A stretch of DNA of 64,000 nucleotides from Pedobacter polysacchareus (GCF_019802255.1 NZ_JAHYSS010000001.1:581333-645332), one strand, 5' to 3'. Counted from the first letter of the stretch, positions 45,035 to 54,228 are shown. Notes: generated by a model not told the origin, from the sequence alone. Program-made: numbers and translations.

Positions 45035-47797
45035 ATGCTAACGAATAACCATACTTCATCAACTTATGAAATGGAGCGCTTACGGGCGTTGCAGGATTGC
45101 GATATATTGGATACTCCTCCAGAACAGGAATTCGATAATATTACCAAGCTGGCCAGCTTGATCTGCAATACCCCTATAGCCGTCATTGCATTGGTTGATG
45201 AAGATCGGTTATGGTTTAAATCTGTGATTGGGCTGGACTGCCAGCAGCTGCCCCGCAGTTATTCATTTGCAGAGCAGGCCATTCAATCTGATCATATTTT
45301 AGAAGTTTGTGACGCAACAGCGGATGAACGCTTTAGTTTGCATCCTTCAGTGATCGACGACCATCACCTGAGGTATTATGCTGCGGCACCCTTAATTGAT
45401 GAAGATGGCTACCGTTTAGGCACCATCTGTGTATTCGATCGTGAGCCTAGAGCAATGACTCCCGCACAAAAAGAAGGGCTGGAGATCCTCGCCAAAGAAG
45501 TCATTACCCATATTTCCCTTCGGAAAAAAGCCAAAGAACTGAGCCTTAAAGCCCAGCGCTTTGAAGAACTCCTCAACATCTCTACCGTATCCCCTGAAAT
45601 TCATTGCATCCTGGACGATAAAGGCGAATTGCTGTTTGTCAACAATGCCGTGACTACTGTGCTCGAGTATGAAGTGGAGGAAGCAATTGGTTTAACGGCC
45701 TGGACATTCTGCTACCGCGATGATATAGATCGGGTAGTCGAAGCTTTAGAAGCTGGTCTTGCCAATGGGACAAAACAGTTCAATATCGATTTCAGAATTG
45801 TCACCAAAAGTGGCTTAATACGTTGGCTAAGCTGGAATATGGTGAGTAAAAACAAACGCTGGTACGCTTACGGAAGAGACATTACGGAGAACAAAAGAGT
45901 AGAAAATGAACTGATGAAACTCTCCTTCGTGGCGAGTAAAGTGAACAATGCCGTGGTGATCAATGATTCCGATAACCACGTGACCTGGGTAAATGCAGCA
46001 TTTGAGAAAATTACCGGCTTTACGCTGGAAGATATGAAGGGGAAACGCCTTGGCGATTTAATCCAGGGCCCGGGAACGGATCTGGAACTGATTGAACAGG
46101 CAAGGGAGCTCACCAACAGACATCAGTCTTTTACGGTCGACCTCCTGGCGTACCGTAAAGATAAACAGCCTATCTGGCTGTCCATCTATAATACCGTAGT
46201 CTTCAACGACGAAGGAAAGGTGGAAATAGAAGTGGAAATTATCCTCGACATTACAGAAAAAAAGAAAGCGGAAGAAGAATTGCAATTGCTTTCCCTGGTG
46301 GCCAGTAAAACGGATACCGGTGTGAATATTTCTGATGGCGAAGGCTTTACCACCTGGATCAACCATTCCATGGAAAAGCTGACCGGTTATACCTTGAACG
46401 AATTACAAGGACGCCGTTTAGGAGATATCCTCTCTAAAGATGAAGCACAAAGAGAACTCATTGTAGCTTCCAGAAAAAAGGCCAACAACAGAGAGTCTTA
46501 TTCTATAGAAGTACAGGCGAAAAAGAAATCCGGTGAACCCATCTGGCTTTCCGTTTCCAATACGCCAATCGTAAATGAGAAAGGAAAAGTAGAACGCCAG
46601 ATCGACCTGATCACTGATATTTCTCAAAGGAAACAGGTAGAAAAGGAAATGGTAGAAGCCAAAGAACAAGCCTTGCAGCTGAGTGCCGCAAAAGAAATGT
46701 TCCTGTCGGTGATGAGCCATGAAATCAGAACACCCTTAAATGCGGTGATCGGAATGGCGCACCTGTTGCTGGACAATGATCCTAAAGAATCACAATTACC
46801 CGATTTAAACCTGCTGCGCTTCTCAGCAGAGAACCTGCTGAATATCATCAATGATATCCTGGACCTCACCAAAATGGAAACCGGAAATGTACAGCTGGAA
46901 ACCATTCCTTTTAGCATAAAGACGCTCGTTTCTGATGTGATCAATTCTTTACAGATGAGTGTGGTTGCCAGAAATAATAAGCTGGAGCTTAGTTGTGATG
47001 AAAGTATCCCACAATATGTTAAAGGGGATAAAACGCGGTTATATCAGGTCCTGATGAACCTATTGGGAAATGCCATTAAATTTACACAGGATGGGAAGAT
47101 CATTCTGGAGGTAAAAATGCTTTCCGAAGAAAAAGACCGCGTATTGCTTCATTTTGAAGTGAAAGATACCGGGATTGGTATTGCAGAGGAAAAGCTGGCG
47201 TATATCTTTCAGCCTTTTATTCAGGCCAGAACGGATATTTCCAGAAAATATGGAGGTACTGGATTGGGCTTAACTATTACCAAAAAAATGCTGGAACTAT
47301 ATGGTTCAGACATACAGGTAAAAAGTGTAGAAGGAAAGGGAACGGTTTTTCAGTTCAACATTTCTTTTGAAAAAGCGAATGATTATGTGCCTCAGGTGAA
47401 AGTATTCACTGAACCGGATATGTTTACAAACAAATGGATTCTTGTGGTAGACGACAATGAGATCAATGCCCTAATTGCCAAACGTATTTTTGGTAAATGG
47501 GGACTCAACCTGGATTTTGCCATTACTGGTGAAGAAGCGCTGGAGAAAGTCCGCGATAACGTATACGACCTGATCTTTATGGACATAAAAATGCCGGGGA
47601 TTGATGGTTTCGAAGCCACCACACTCATCAGGGCCATGGATGGCGATTATTTTAAAAAGGTGCCTATCCTTGCTTTAACCGCTTCGACCTTACACGATGA
47701 GCACAATAAGTTCTCCGAGTCTGGAATGAACGGACATATTTTAAAGCCATTCAAGCCGGAAGACATGAGGAATATACTTTCCGAATACCTGAGCTAA
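45035..47797 (+). CDS. Cytosolic GAF-PAS hybrid sensor histidine kinase with receiver domain
   Basis: A 920-aa hybrid kinase without membrane segments. Order: GAF (about 10-165, with RLRALQDCDILDTPPEQEFD as in the kinase at 30080), PAS 1 (about 170-290), PAS 2 (295-410) and PAS 3 (415-535), HisKA with His near 562 in [12 protein letters not shown], HATPase (NLLGNAIKF, DTGIGIA, GGTGLGLTI), and a receiver with Asp near 850 in FMDIKMPGIDG. PAS 2 contains GKRLGDLIQGPGTD, which resembles the LOV loop GRNCRFLQGPxTD but has no cysteine, so flavin-adduct photochemistry is not expected. The partner regulator is not visible. Confidence 0.92.
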   Translation: MLTNNHTSSTYEMERLRALQDCDILDTPPEQEFDNITKLASLICNTPIAVIALVDEDRLWFKSVIGLDCQQLPRSYSFAEQAIQSDHILEVCDATADERFSLHPSVIDDHHLRYYAAAPLIDEDGYRLGTICVFDREPRAMTPAQKEGLEILAKEVITHISLRKKAKELSLKAQRFEELLNISTVSPEIHCILDDKGELLFVNNAVTTVLEYEVEEAIGLTAWTFCYRDDIDRVVEALEAGLANGTKQFNIDFRIVTKSGLIRWLSWNMVSKNKRWYAYGRDITENKRVENELMKLSFVASKVNNAVVINDSDNHVTWVNAAFEKITGFTLEDMKGKRLGDLIQGPGTDLELIEQARELTNRHQSFTVDLLAYRKDKQPIWLSIYNTVVFNDEGKVEIEVEIILDITEKKKAEEELQLLSLVASKTDTGVNISDGEGFTTWINHSMEKLTGYTLNELQGRRLGDILSKDEAQRELIVASRKKANNRESYSIEVQAKKKSGEPIWLSVSNTPIVNEKGKVERQIDLITDISQRKQVEKEMVEAKEQALQLSAAKEMFLSVMSHEIRTPLNAVIGMAHLLLDNDPKESQLPDLNLLRFSAENLLNIINDILDLTKMETGNVQLETIPFSIKTLVSDVINSLQMSVVARNNKLELSCDESIPQYVKGDKTRLYQVLMNLLGNAIKFTQDGKIILEVKMLSEEKDRVLLHFEVKDTGIGIAEEKLAYIFQPFIQARTDISRKYGGTGLGLTITKKMLELYGSDIQVKSVEGKGTVFQFNISFEKANDYVPQVKVFTEPDMFTNKWILVVDDNEINALIAKRIFGKWGLNLDFAITGEEALEKVRDNVYDLIFMDIKMPGIDGFEATTLIRAMDGDYFKKVPILALTASTLHDEHNKFSESGMNGHILKPFKPEDMRNILSEYLS

Positions 47798-47912
47798 ACT
47801 GCTCATTCTTCAAAATACAGTATTAGATTTCAAGAAAATTTTAAGGATTAAAAGCGGATTTATTAGAAATGATAAAGGGCCGATATTTCACGAGTGTGAA
47901 GCTATCGACCCT

Positions 47913-48052
47913 TAAATTAACGCTCTCAAGGTCAAAGTAACGGAATGTATTTCATTATTCAAAATATTTATTGATTTATTTCTAAATAAAAGTAAAAGGC
48001 CGGCAATCCTATTCGGAAATGCCGGCCTTTACCATCTAAATTAACGCTCTCA
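47913..48052. repeat. 16-bp direct repeat in the kinase-ComF spacer
   Basis: TAAATTAACGCTCTCA is present exactly at 47913-47928 and 48037-48052, 124 bp apart. Each copy directly follows a hairpin. Function unknown. Confidence 0.55.
47995..48030. terminator. Terminator downstream of the ComF gene
   Basis: An 11-bp perfect GC-rich stem AAAGGCCGGCA/TGCCGGCCTTT with a 14-nt loop. On the minus strand it is followed by a T-rich stretch, so it best fits the end of the ComF transcript; it may also stop readthrough from the kinase. Confidence 0.7.
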
Positions 48053-48101
48053 GTTATAATAACGTGTGCGGAAGAAGAATGTTTTAGGGCGAATCTGTTT
48101 T

Positions 48102-48800
48102 CTATGTCACAAAAGCCAAAGTGGCGATGCTGATCTTTTCAGGCTGGGCCTGAAGCAAGGCAATGCCGCAGGCTTCCAATGTGGCTCCGGTAGTGAGCAC
48201 ATCATCAATCAACAATAAATGCTGGTTTGTTAATTCTTCCGGGTGCTGGACTTCGAAGGCGGCCGACATATTTTCAAAGCGCAGCAGTCTGCCTTTATTG
48301 GTCTGGCTATCCGTAGCCATTTTGCGTAAAAGATGCTGTGTACTGATCGGGACTTTTAATACCTGAGAAATGCCTTGTGCAATGCTATAGCTTTGGTTGT
48401 ATCCGCGCTTTTTCAATCTTTTCTTGTGAAGAGGTACAGGAATCAGGAAGTCTATGCCCTGATAAAGGGGAGCGCTGAGCAGTCTTTCTCCAAGCAGGAT
48501 TCCCATTCTAATGCCCAGATCCTGTTGGTCGCTGTATTTTAAATGATGGATGAGCTGCTGTACGGTTCCGGCTTTTTTGAAAAACAGCATTGCCATAGCC
48601 GCATGACAAGGGATCCGTCCCCAAAATTGCCTGGCCACCAGGTTGTCGGGGTCCAGATGGTGATCGGTATAGGGTAAGCCATGCAGGCAGGCGCTGCAGA
48701 TCAGGATTTCGCCGGAAACTAAAGGCTGTATACAGCCCATACATGTTGCCGGAAAAAGCAAATGTAATAAGTCTAAGAAACTGTTTTTTAGGAAGGGCAT
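48102..48800 (-). CDS. ComF-family phosphoribosyltransferase-like protein
   Basis: A 232-aa protein of the ComF/GntX family. An N-terminal zinc-ribbon-like region has CMGC and CSAC (about residues 20-40). The PRTase fold follows, with PVPLHKKRLKKRGYNQS and the PRPP-binding loop LLIDDVLTTGATLEA near 195-209. ComF supports DNA uptake in competent bacteria, but in Bacteroidetes its role is not established. It lies 46 nt downstream of rlmN on the same strand; an inverted repeat GGCTAAT/ATTAGCC (48802-48823) sits just before its start. Confidence 0.9.
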   Translation of the reverse strand: MPFLKNSFLDLLHLLFPATCMGCIQPLVSGEILICSACLHGLPYTDHHLDPDNLVARQFWGRIPCHAAMAMLFFKKAGTVQQLIHHLKYSDQQDLGIRMGILLGERLLSAPLYQGIDFLIPVPLHKKRLKKRGYNQSYSIAQGISQVLKVPISTQHLLRKMATDSQTNKGRLLRFENMSAAFEVQHPEELTNQHLLLIDDVLTTGATLEACGIALLQAQPEKISIATLAFVT

Positions 48801-48846
48801 GGGCTAATCTATGAGAATTAGCCATTGCCTGGTTGAAATCCGGTGT

Positions 48847-49896
48847 TTAGTTTTGCTCCTTTACGGCCAGCTGACCACAAGCGGCATCAATATCCTTACC
48901 TCTGCTTCTTCTGATATTGGTATTTACACCCTGGCTTTTCAGGTAAGCAGAGAAAGCATCGATCTTATCGCCTTCCGCGTTCAGGAAAGCCGCAAACTGA
49001 ATCGGGTTGTACTCGATTAAGTTTACTTTACAAGGAACGTGTTTACAGAATTTGGCGAGTTCCATTGCATCTTCAATCTCATCATTAAAATTATTGAAGA
49101 CGATGTATTCGTAAGTAATCGGGTTCTTTGTTTTAGAGAAATAGTATTTTAAAGCTTCTTCCAATGCTTTCAATGAGTTCTGCTCATTAATCGGCATGAT
49201 TTCATTTCTTTTCTTATCATTTGCCGCATGCAAGGAGATCGCCAGGTTAAATTTAACCCCATCATCACCCAGTTTTTTGATCATCTTGGCAATACCGGCA
49301 GTAGATACCGTGATGCGCTTGTACGACATATTCAGTCCGTCTGGAGCAGTAATACGGTCGATAGATTTCAATACATTGGCATAGTTCAGCAAAGGTTCGC
49401 CCATCCCCATATAAACGATATTCGTTAGCGGGGCATTGTAGTTTTTCTTCGCCTGCTGATCAATCAAAACCACCTGGTCATAGATTTCATCCGCATTCAG
49501 GTTACGTTTACGGTCCATATATCCTGTAGCACAGAATTTACAGGTTAAACTGCAACCTACCTGTGAACTCACACAGGCGGTCATACGTTCTTCCATAGGA
49601 ATCAGTACGCCTTCTACAATATTACCGTCGTACAGTCGGAATGAACTTTTAATGGTTTGGTCATTACTAAATTGGGAGTTACTTACTTCAACTACATTGA
49701 TCGCATAGTTTTCATCCAGTTTCTTTCTCAGGTCTTTAGAAAGGTTACTCATTTCCTCAAAGGAACGCGCAGATTTCTCCCAAAGCCATTGGTAAACCTG
49801 TTTGGCACGGTAAGAAGGTTCCTGCATGTTTATAAAGTGTTGTTGCAGCTGAGGAAGGTCCAGTGAACGTATGTCTGTTTTTTTTGTAGTAAGCAT
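48847..49896 (-). CDS. rlmN: 23S rRNA (A2503-C2)/tRNA methyltransferase RlmN
   Basis: A radical-SAM enzyme that methylates C2 of A2503 in 23S rRNA and of A37 in some tRNAs. The cluster-binding CxxxCxxC is C115, C119, C122 (CSLTCKFCATGY). The resolving cysteine pattern DIDAACGQL is near the C-terminus, and VYMGMGEPLLNY and SLHAANDKKRNEIMP are present. The ATG at 49896 is the start: the frame can be read from a TTG at 49905, but that TTG is part of the -7 promoter element. 349 aa, normal for the family. Confidence 0.95.
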   Translation of the reverse strand: MLTTKKTDIRSLDLPQLQQHFINMQEPSYRAKQVYQWLWEKSARSFEEMSNLSKDLRKKLDENYAINVVEVSNSQFSNDQTIKSSFRLYDGNIVEGVLIPMEERMTACVSSQVGCSLTCKFCATGYMDRKRNLNADEIYDQVVLIDQQAKKNYNAPLTNIVYMGMGEPLLNYANVLKSIDRITAPDGLNMSYKRITVSTAGIAKMIKKLGDDGVKFNLAISLHAANDKKRNEIMPINEQNSLKALEEALKYYFSKTKNPITYEYIVFNNFNDEIEDAMELAKFCKHVPCKVNLIEYNPIQFAAFLNAEGDKIDAFSAYLKSQGVNTNIRRSRGKDIDAACGQLAVKEQN

Positions 49897-49902
49897 TTGA
49901 TG

Positions 49903-49934
49903 CAAAGTTACCTAAAAAAAGAATAAGCGAGCAA
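49903..49934 (-). promoter_or_regulatory. Promoter of rlmN
   Basis: CAAAGTTA at 49903-49910 (TAACTTTG on the minus strand) and CAA at 49932-49934 (TTG) are 21 nt apart. The -7 element ends 6 nt before the ATG, so the transcript would have almost no leader. The -33 element falls inside the terminator hairpin of the upstream gene. Confidence 0.65.
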
Positions 49935-49954
49935 AAATTGATTTTGCCCGCTTA
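49924..49954 (-). terminator. Terminator of the rluF-type gene
   Basis: On the minus strand TAAGCG-G-GCAAAA pairs with TTTTGC-T-CGCTTA (one mismatch, short loop), followed by TTCTTTTTTT. It lies 44 nt after the stop of the pseudouridine synthase gene. Confidence 0.75.
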
Positions 49955-49997
49955 AAATGTATGGGTTTACTGCCGGATTATGACAGTCAAATTATGT

Positions 49998-51062
49998 TTA
50001 ACGCTTTGGTCCTCTGCTTTTTCCAGGTGCACCAGAGTTTCCTCTTGAAGGTCTGACTGGTCTTTTGCTTGGGCCGTTGGTTTTGTTCCAATCGGTTGTA
50101 CTTGAAGCACCGCGGTAAGGAGTACCGGATTTTTTATCTGCTCTTGGTTTACCGGAAGCTGCTCTTGGTCGGCCTTCAGCTTCAGATCTTGGATCTGCTG
50201 ATCTCGCTCCAGCTGATCTCGGACCGCCCGATCTTGGGCCACCTGGTCTGCCGGAAGAGTTTTTTCTTGGCGCAACTAATTCTTCAAAATCTGGATTTAC
50301 TGGTTTCTTACTTGCTTTTTTAGCTGCTGATGCGGCTTCTAAAGAACTTGATTTCGCCACAAGATTAAAGATCTCCGTTTGCTCTGCTGGAGTAAGCTCT
50401 CTCCATTCACCTACAGGAATGCCTTTAAGCGTGATGTTCATGATTCTGGTACGCTCCAGTTTAGTCACCTCAAATCCGAAATGCTCACACATTCTTCTGA
50501 TCTGACGGTTCAATCCCTGAACAAGCACAATTTTGAAAGTAAATGTACTTTCTTTAGTCACTTTACACTTTTTGGTCATCATGCCCAATACAGGAACACC
50601 TTTGCCCATTCCAGCGATAAACTGCTCGGTAACCGGTTTATTAACGGTTACTACATATTCTTTCTCATGGTTATTTCCGGCACGAAGGATTTTGTTGACG
50701 ATGTCTCCGTTATTGGTTAGGAAAATTAGTCCTTGTGAATCTTTGTCCAAACGACCAATCGGGAAAACCCGCTCGCTATGGTTTACATGATCCACCATAT
50801 TGCTTTTTACGCCGGCTTCAGTAGTACTGGTAATGCCTACAGGTTTATTGTAAGCGATTAAGATAGAATTTTCAACTTCTTTTGGTTCAATGGTCTGGCC
50901 ATTGACCGTAACGATATCCCCGAAAAATACTTGGTCGCCTACCTTGGCTTTCCGGCCATTGATAAATACATTTCCTTGTTCTATGTATCTGTCTGCGGCT
51001 CTTCTGGAGCACAGACCGCTCTCACTAATGTATTTATTTAATCGGGTGGTAGAATCAGACAT
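49998..51062 (-). CDS. rluF: RluF-type 23S rRNA pseudouridine synthase with a long basic low-complexity tail
   Basis: Isomerises uridine in 23S rRNA. An S4 RNA-binding domain at about 6-60 ([20 protein letters not shown]) is followed by the RsuA/RluB-type catalytic domain with the Asp in [13 protein letters not shown], the form seen in Rlu[15 protein letters not shown] and KLERTRIMN lie near 175-205. After about residue 255 the protein continues for ~100 residues rich in Gly, Arg, Pro, Ser and Lys with repeated GGPRS/ARS units. E. coli RluF has only a short basic tail, so this extension probably adds RNA or ribosome binding. Symbol based on the motif; the exact target base is not proven. Confidence 0.88.
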   Translation of the reverse strand: MSDSTTRLNKYISESGLCSRRAADRYIEQGNVFINGRKAKVGDQVFFGDIVTVNGQTIEPKEVENSILIAYNKPVGITSTTEAGVKSNMVDHVNHSERVFPIGRLDKDSQGLIFLTNNGDIVNKILRAGNNHEKEYVVTVNKPVTEQFIAGMGKGVPVLGMMTKKCKVTKESTFTFKIVLVQGLNRQIRRMCEHFGFEVTKLERTRIMNITLKGIPVGEWRELTPAEQTEIFNLVAKSSSLEAASAAKKASKKPVNPDFEELVAPRKNSSGRPGGPRSGGPRSAGARSADPRSEAEGRPRAASGKPRADKKSGTPYRGASSTTDWNKTNGPSKRPVRPSRGNSGAPGKSRGPKR

Positions 51063-51146
51063 GGGTATGGGTATAAATTGTTTCAGTTTACAAAGAAATC
51101 AAAATATACCCACATAAACTATCAAAATATTGTAAAGCTGTGGCTT

Positions 51147-51644
51147 TTAAAAATTAGTGTCGTCCGCACTAGGGCCGTAACTGCCCGGAATTGGGATGTC
51201 TAATAACCTTAGAAATACGCCTAGCTGTGCCCTGTGGTGGATAATTTGTGATAAGGTGTGTCTGATCAGGCTTCCCTTTGTGAACGTAGAATAAATTTGC
51301 TCCCCATTTCGCAAAACCCAGGGTTCCGACAAGATTTCTTCTTTTGCTGCTGCTAAGTGTGAACGTCCGTCTTCCAGAGAGGTTTCAAAAAATTCCATCA
51401 GCTCGGTATTGGTTTTTAATTGTTTTGGCGTGTAAGGTTCAGTGCCAAAGTCCAGTTCGTCTGTCGTTACGGCATAGGTAATCCAGGTTGGCAATTCTGC
51501 AATATGACTGGCCAGTGCTTTAACAGTCATACTTTTTGGGTGTGGCTGCCAGTCGAATTTTTCGGTAGGTACAATCGTTAGCATTTTACGAGTAGTTTGA
51601 GCCTCCTGCTCGAATTCTTCCAGAAACATTTTAATGATATCCAT
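51147..51644 (-). CDS. DinB/YfiT-fold metal-dependent protein
   Basis: A 165-aa four-helix-bundle protein of the DinB superfamily, which includes thiol-dependent transferases and hydrolases of unknown substrate. Candidate metal ligands are His in ASHIAELPTW near residue 47 and the pair in IIHHRAQLGVFLRLL near 135-150. The length fits the family. It is monocistronic, 84 nt beyond the rluF-type gene start and on the same strand. Function not assigned. Confidence 0.85.
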   Translation of the reverse strand: MDIIKMFLEEFEQEAQTTRKMLTIVPTEKFDWQPHPKSMTVKALASHIAELPTWITYAVTTDELDFGTEPYTPKQLKTNTELMEFFETSLEDGRSHLAAAKEEILSEPWVLRNGEQIYSTFTKGSLIRHTLSQIIHHRAQLGVFLRLLDIPIPGSYGPSADDTNF

Positions 51645-51814
51645 GTCGTTTTGTTTTTAAGGTTTTAAATTATAAAACAAAGAAAAGAGGGGAAAGTGAC
51701 AGCCCTATGTCAGCATGTAAATGAGGATCATAAAAATATAATTATTTGGTAGGGATTAAGCGGGGGTTGGGGAGGAAGCTGTAATTCTCAGCAAGAAACC
51801 TTTTCTTTGTACCT

Positions 51815-52993
51815 ATGATTTCCCACATCTCTGCCTCTTATATATACCCTGTAAATTCGGAACCTTTGAAAGAAGGGGTCATTTCATTGGATGATCATGG
51901 CCTGATTCTGGAAGTCCTAACGGCTGCGGAAGCGAAATCGAAAGGAATTCAAGACCTTAAGTTCTATGAAGGTATTTTGGTTCCCGGATTTGTCAACACG
52001 CATTGCCATCTGGAGCTTTCCCACCTGAAAGGAAAAATTGCGAAACATACCGGACTTCCGGGATTTGTAGAACAGGTGATCCGACAAAGACAGGCGAGTG
52101 ATGAGGAGGTCATTGATGCCATGGAAATCGCAGATAGAGACATGTATGCCCAGGGAATTGTTGCCGTAGGCGATATTTCAAACAAGTTGATTTCTAAAGA
52201 AGTCAAGGAAATCAGTGGGATCTACTACCATACTTTTATAGAAGCAATGGGTTTTAACCCGGAAAAAGCGGTCGATATTATGGAGGCGGCAAAAGTCATG
52301 AAAAAAACTTATCAGCCTTTAAACGCTTCGATCGTTCCCCATGCCCCTTATTCGGTATCCGATAATTTATTTGCTGAGATCAGGAAGGAAGCCGAAGAAA
52401 ATCAGGACCTGATTAGTATTCATAATCAGGAAACCCTCGAAGAAAATGAATTCTTTGAACATAAATCTGGCAGTTTTTTAAAGCTGTATGAGTTCCTGGG
52501 ATTAAATATTGACTTTTTCAAAGCTACTGGGAAAACCTCGCTGCAGTCTTATTTGCCAAAGCTTTCTCCAGCTTTAAAAACACTATTGGTACACAATACC
52601 ATGAGCAACCGGGCTGATCTGGACTTTGCAAAGGCGAATCACCCTGCTTTGTATTGGTGCTTATGCCCGAATGCCAACCTATATATAGAAGATAAACTGC
52701 CGGAGCTGCCGCTATTTTTGGAAGCCGGATTAAAGATTACACTGGGTACAGACAGTCTGGCGAGTAACGATCAGTTGAGTATCGTAGAAGAAATGAAAAC
52801 TTTACAGCAGCATTTCCAAATTCCTTTATCAACTTTGCTGAGTTGGGCTACAATAAACGGCGCTGAATTTTTAGGAGTTGAGGATCGTTTTGGTAGTTTA
52901 GCCATTGGAAAAAGTCCGGGGATTAATCTACTTGAATTTGTGGATAAAGATGGGGAAATGTGGATTACTGGCAAGATTAAAAGACTAGCATAG
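51815..52993 (+). CDS. Amidohydrolase-superfamily enzyme (cytosine-deaminase/SsnA-like)
   Basis: A 392-aa metal-dependent hydrolase with the amidohydrolase barrel. Metal ligands are visible in NTHCHLELSH (near 65-74), VPHAPYSV (near 180) and LGTDSLASNDQLS (near 310). The N- and C-terminal beta-sandwich segments (GVISLDDHG, IGKSPGINLLEF) are typical. The pattern resembles deaminases of the SsnA, chlorohydrolase and aminofutalosine-deaminase group; no other menaquinone gene is nearby, so no pathway is assigned. The next gene begins at the base after the stop. Confidence 0.82.
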   Translation: MISHISASYIYPVNSEPLKEGVISLDDHGLILEVLTAAEAKSKGIQDLKFYEGILVPGFVNTHCHLELSHLKGKIAKHTGLPGFVEQVIRQRQASDEEVIDAMEIADRDMYAQGIVAVGDISNKLISKEVKEISGIYYHTFIEAMGFNPEKAVDIMEAAKVMKKTYQPLNASIVPHAPYSVSDNLFAEIRKEAEENQDLISIHNQETLEENEFFEHKSGSFLKLYEFLGLNIDFFKATGKTSLQSYLPKLSPALKTLLVHNTMSNRADLDFAKANHPALYWCLCPNANLYIEDKLPELPLFLEAGLKITLGTDSLASNDQLSIVEEMKTLQQHFQIPLSTLLSWATINGAEFLGVEDRFGSLAIGKSPGINLLEFVDKDGEMWITGKIKRLA

Positions 52994-53950
52994 ATGGAAA
53001 ACAGGATCAGCAGCTTATTTAAAATTAGATATCCGATTATTCAGGCAGGAATGGTTTGGTGCAGTGGATGGCGATTGGCTGCTGCAGTTTCCAATGCAGG
53101 AGGGCTAGGGATCATCGGCGCCGGTTCCATGTATCCGGAAGTACTAAAAGAACATATTCAAAAATGTAAGCTGGCCACCGCACATCCTTTTGCAGTGAAT
53201 GTACCTTTGCTTTATCCCAATGTGCAAGAGATCATGCAGATCATTGTGGATGAAGGTGTGAAAATTGTATTTACCTCGGCAGGAAATCCAGCTACCTGGA
53301 CCAGTTTTCTGAAAGAAAAAGGAATCATCGTAGTACATGTGATTGCGAATACCAAGTTTGCCTTAAAAGCAGAAGCTTGTGGCGTTGATGCCATCGTAGC
53401 GGAAGGCTTTGAGGCTGGCGGACACAATGGAAGAGAAGAAACGACAACGCTGTGTTTAATCCCAATGGTCGCTAAAGCGGTGGCCATCCCGGTAATCGCT
53501 GCCGGTGGAATCGGAAGCGGTGCTGCGATGCTCGCTGCATTTGCCTTAGGCGCGGAAGCGGTTCAGATTGGATCAGCCTTTGCCATTGCAGAAGAATCTT
53601 CTGCCCACCCGAATTTTAAATCGAAAATCCTTGCCGCTGCAGAAGGCGATACGAAACTTCGCATGAAAAAACTGGTTCCCGTTCGGCTGCTCAAAAATTC
53701 TTTTGCTGAAGCAGTGGCCCAGGCAGAAGCGGAAGGTGCAGATGCAGAAAAGCTGCAGCAACTTTTAGGTCGCGCAAGGGCGAAATTAGGTATGTTTGAA
53801 GGAAATATGGAGGAAGGAGAACTGGAAATCGGACAGGTATCGGCCATGTTAAAGGAAATTAAACCTGCAGCAGAGATCCTGCAAAGCATCTGGCAGGAGT
53901 TTTTAACAGAAAAAGAAAGAATCAATAAGTTAGATTTTAGATCAATATAA
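52994..53950 (+). CDS. FMN-dependent nitronate monooxygenase / FabK-like protein
   Basis: A 318-aa TIM-barrel flavoprotein. IRYPIIQAGMVWCSG at the N-terminus, the AGGHNG loop near residue 140, and PVIAAGGIGSG plus GAEAVQIGSAF for FMN phosphate binding are diagnostic of the NMO/enoyl-ACP reductase II family. The family contains nitronate monooxygenases, which detoxify propionate 3-nitronate, and FabK enoyl reductases; the EAGGHNG form does not decide between them. Start directly after the amidohydrolase stop, stop 2 nt before acylphosphatase. Confidence 0.88.
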   Translation: MENRISSLFKIRYPIIQAGMVWCSGWRLAAAVSNAGGLGIIGAGSMYPEVLKEHIQKCKLATAHPFAVNVPLLYPNVQEIMQIIVDEGVKIVFTSAGNPATWTSFLKEKGIIVVHVIANTKFALKAEACGVDAIVAEGFEAGGHNGREETTTLCLIPMVAKAVAIPVIAAGGIGSGAAMLAAFALGAEAVQIGSAFAIAEESSAHPNFKSKILAAAEGDTKLRMKKLVPVRLLKNSFAEAVAQAEAEGADAEKLQQLLGRARAKLGMFEGNMEEGELEIGQVSAMLKEIKPAAEILQSIWQEFLTEKERINKLDFRSI

Positions 53951-53952
53951 GA

Positions 53953-54225
53953 ATGAAACACATCAACATAAGAGTTACCGGAAAGGTGCAGGGGGTATCC
54001 TTTAGAGAGACCACAAAAGCAATCGCAGATCAAATGGGCGTCCGCGGAATAGTTAAGAATGAGAAAGATGGTACCTTATACCTGGAAGCAGAAGGCGATG
54101 ATGCTTCTTTAGAAGTCTTTGAAGAATGGTGTAATGAAGGACCTGACCGGGCAAAAATTGAAACGGTAGAAGTAACTCCAGGAGAACTGAAGGGCTACCG
54201 TAATTTCGAAATCATCAAGAAATAG
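53953..54225 (+). CDS. acyP: Acylphosphatase
   Basis: A 90-aa enzyme hydrolysing carboxyl-phosphate bonds. The phosphate-binding loop GKVQGVSFR carries the catalytic R18, and the catalytic N36 is in VKNEKDGT. The C-terminal GYRNFEII strand is typical. Full-length. Packed 2 nt after the flavoprotein gene and 3 nt before the flippase gene. Confidence 0.95.
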   Translation: MKHINIRVTGKVQGVSFRETTKAIADQMGVRGIVKNEKDGTLYLEAEGDDASLEVFEEWCNEGPDRAKIETVEVTPGELKGYRNFEIIKK

Positions 54226-54228
54226 CGC

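Larger units (their letters stand above)
47798..48101. other. Gene-free spacer with two hairpin-plus-tag units
   Basis: 304 bp between a plus-strand kinase and the minus-strand ComF gene. Hairpin 1 (47875-47913) and hairpin 2 (47995-48030) are each followed by the same 16-mer TAAATTAACGCTCTCA (47913-47928, 48037-48052) and then, 6-9 nt on, by TAACG. Hairpin 2 looks like an intrinsic terminator. No ORF or known RNA family was recognised. Confidence 0.6.

Noticed and set aside
47798-48101. CRISPR-like array from the repeated 16-mer
   Set aside because: Only two copies 124 bp apart, each tied to a different hairpin; no further repeats and no cas genes.
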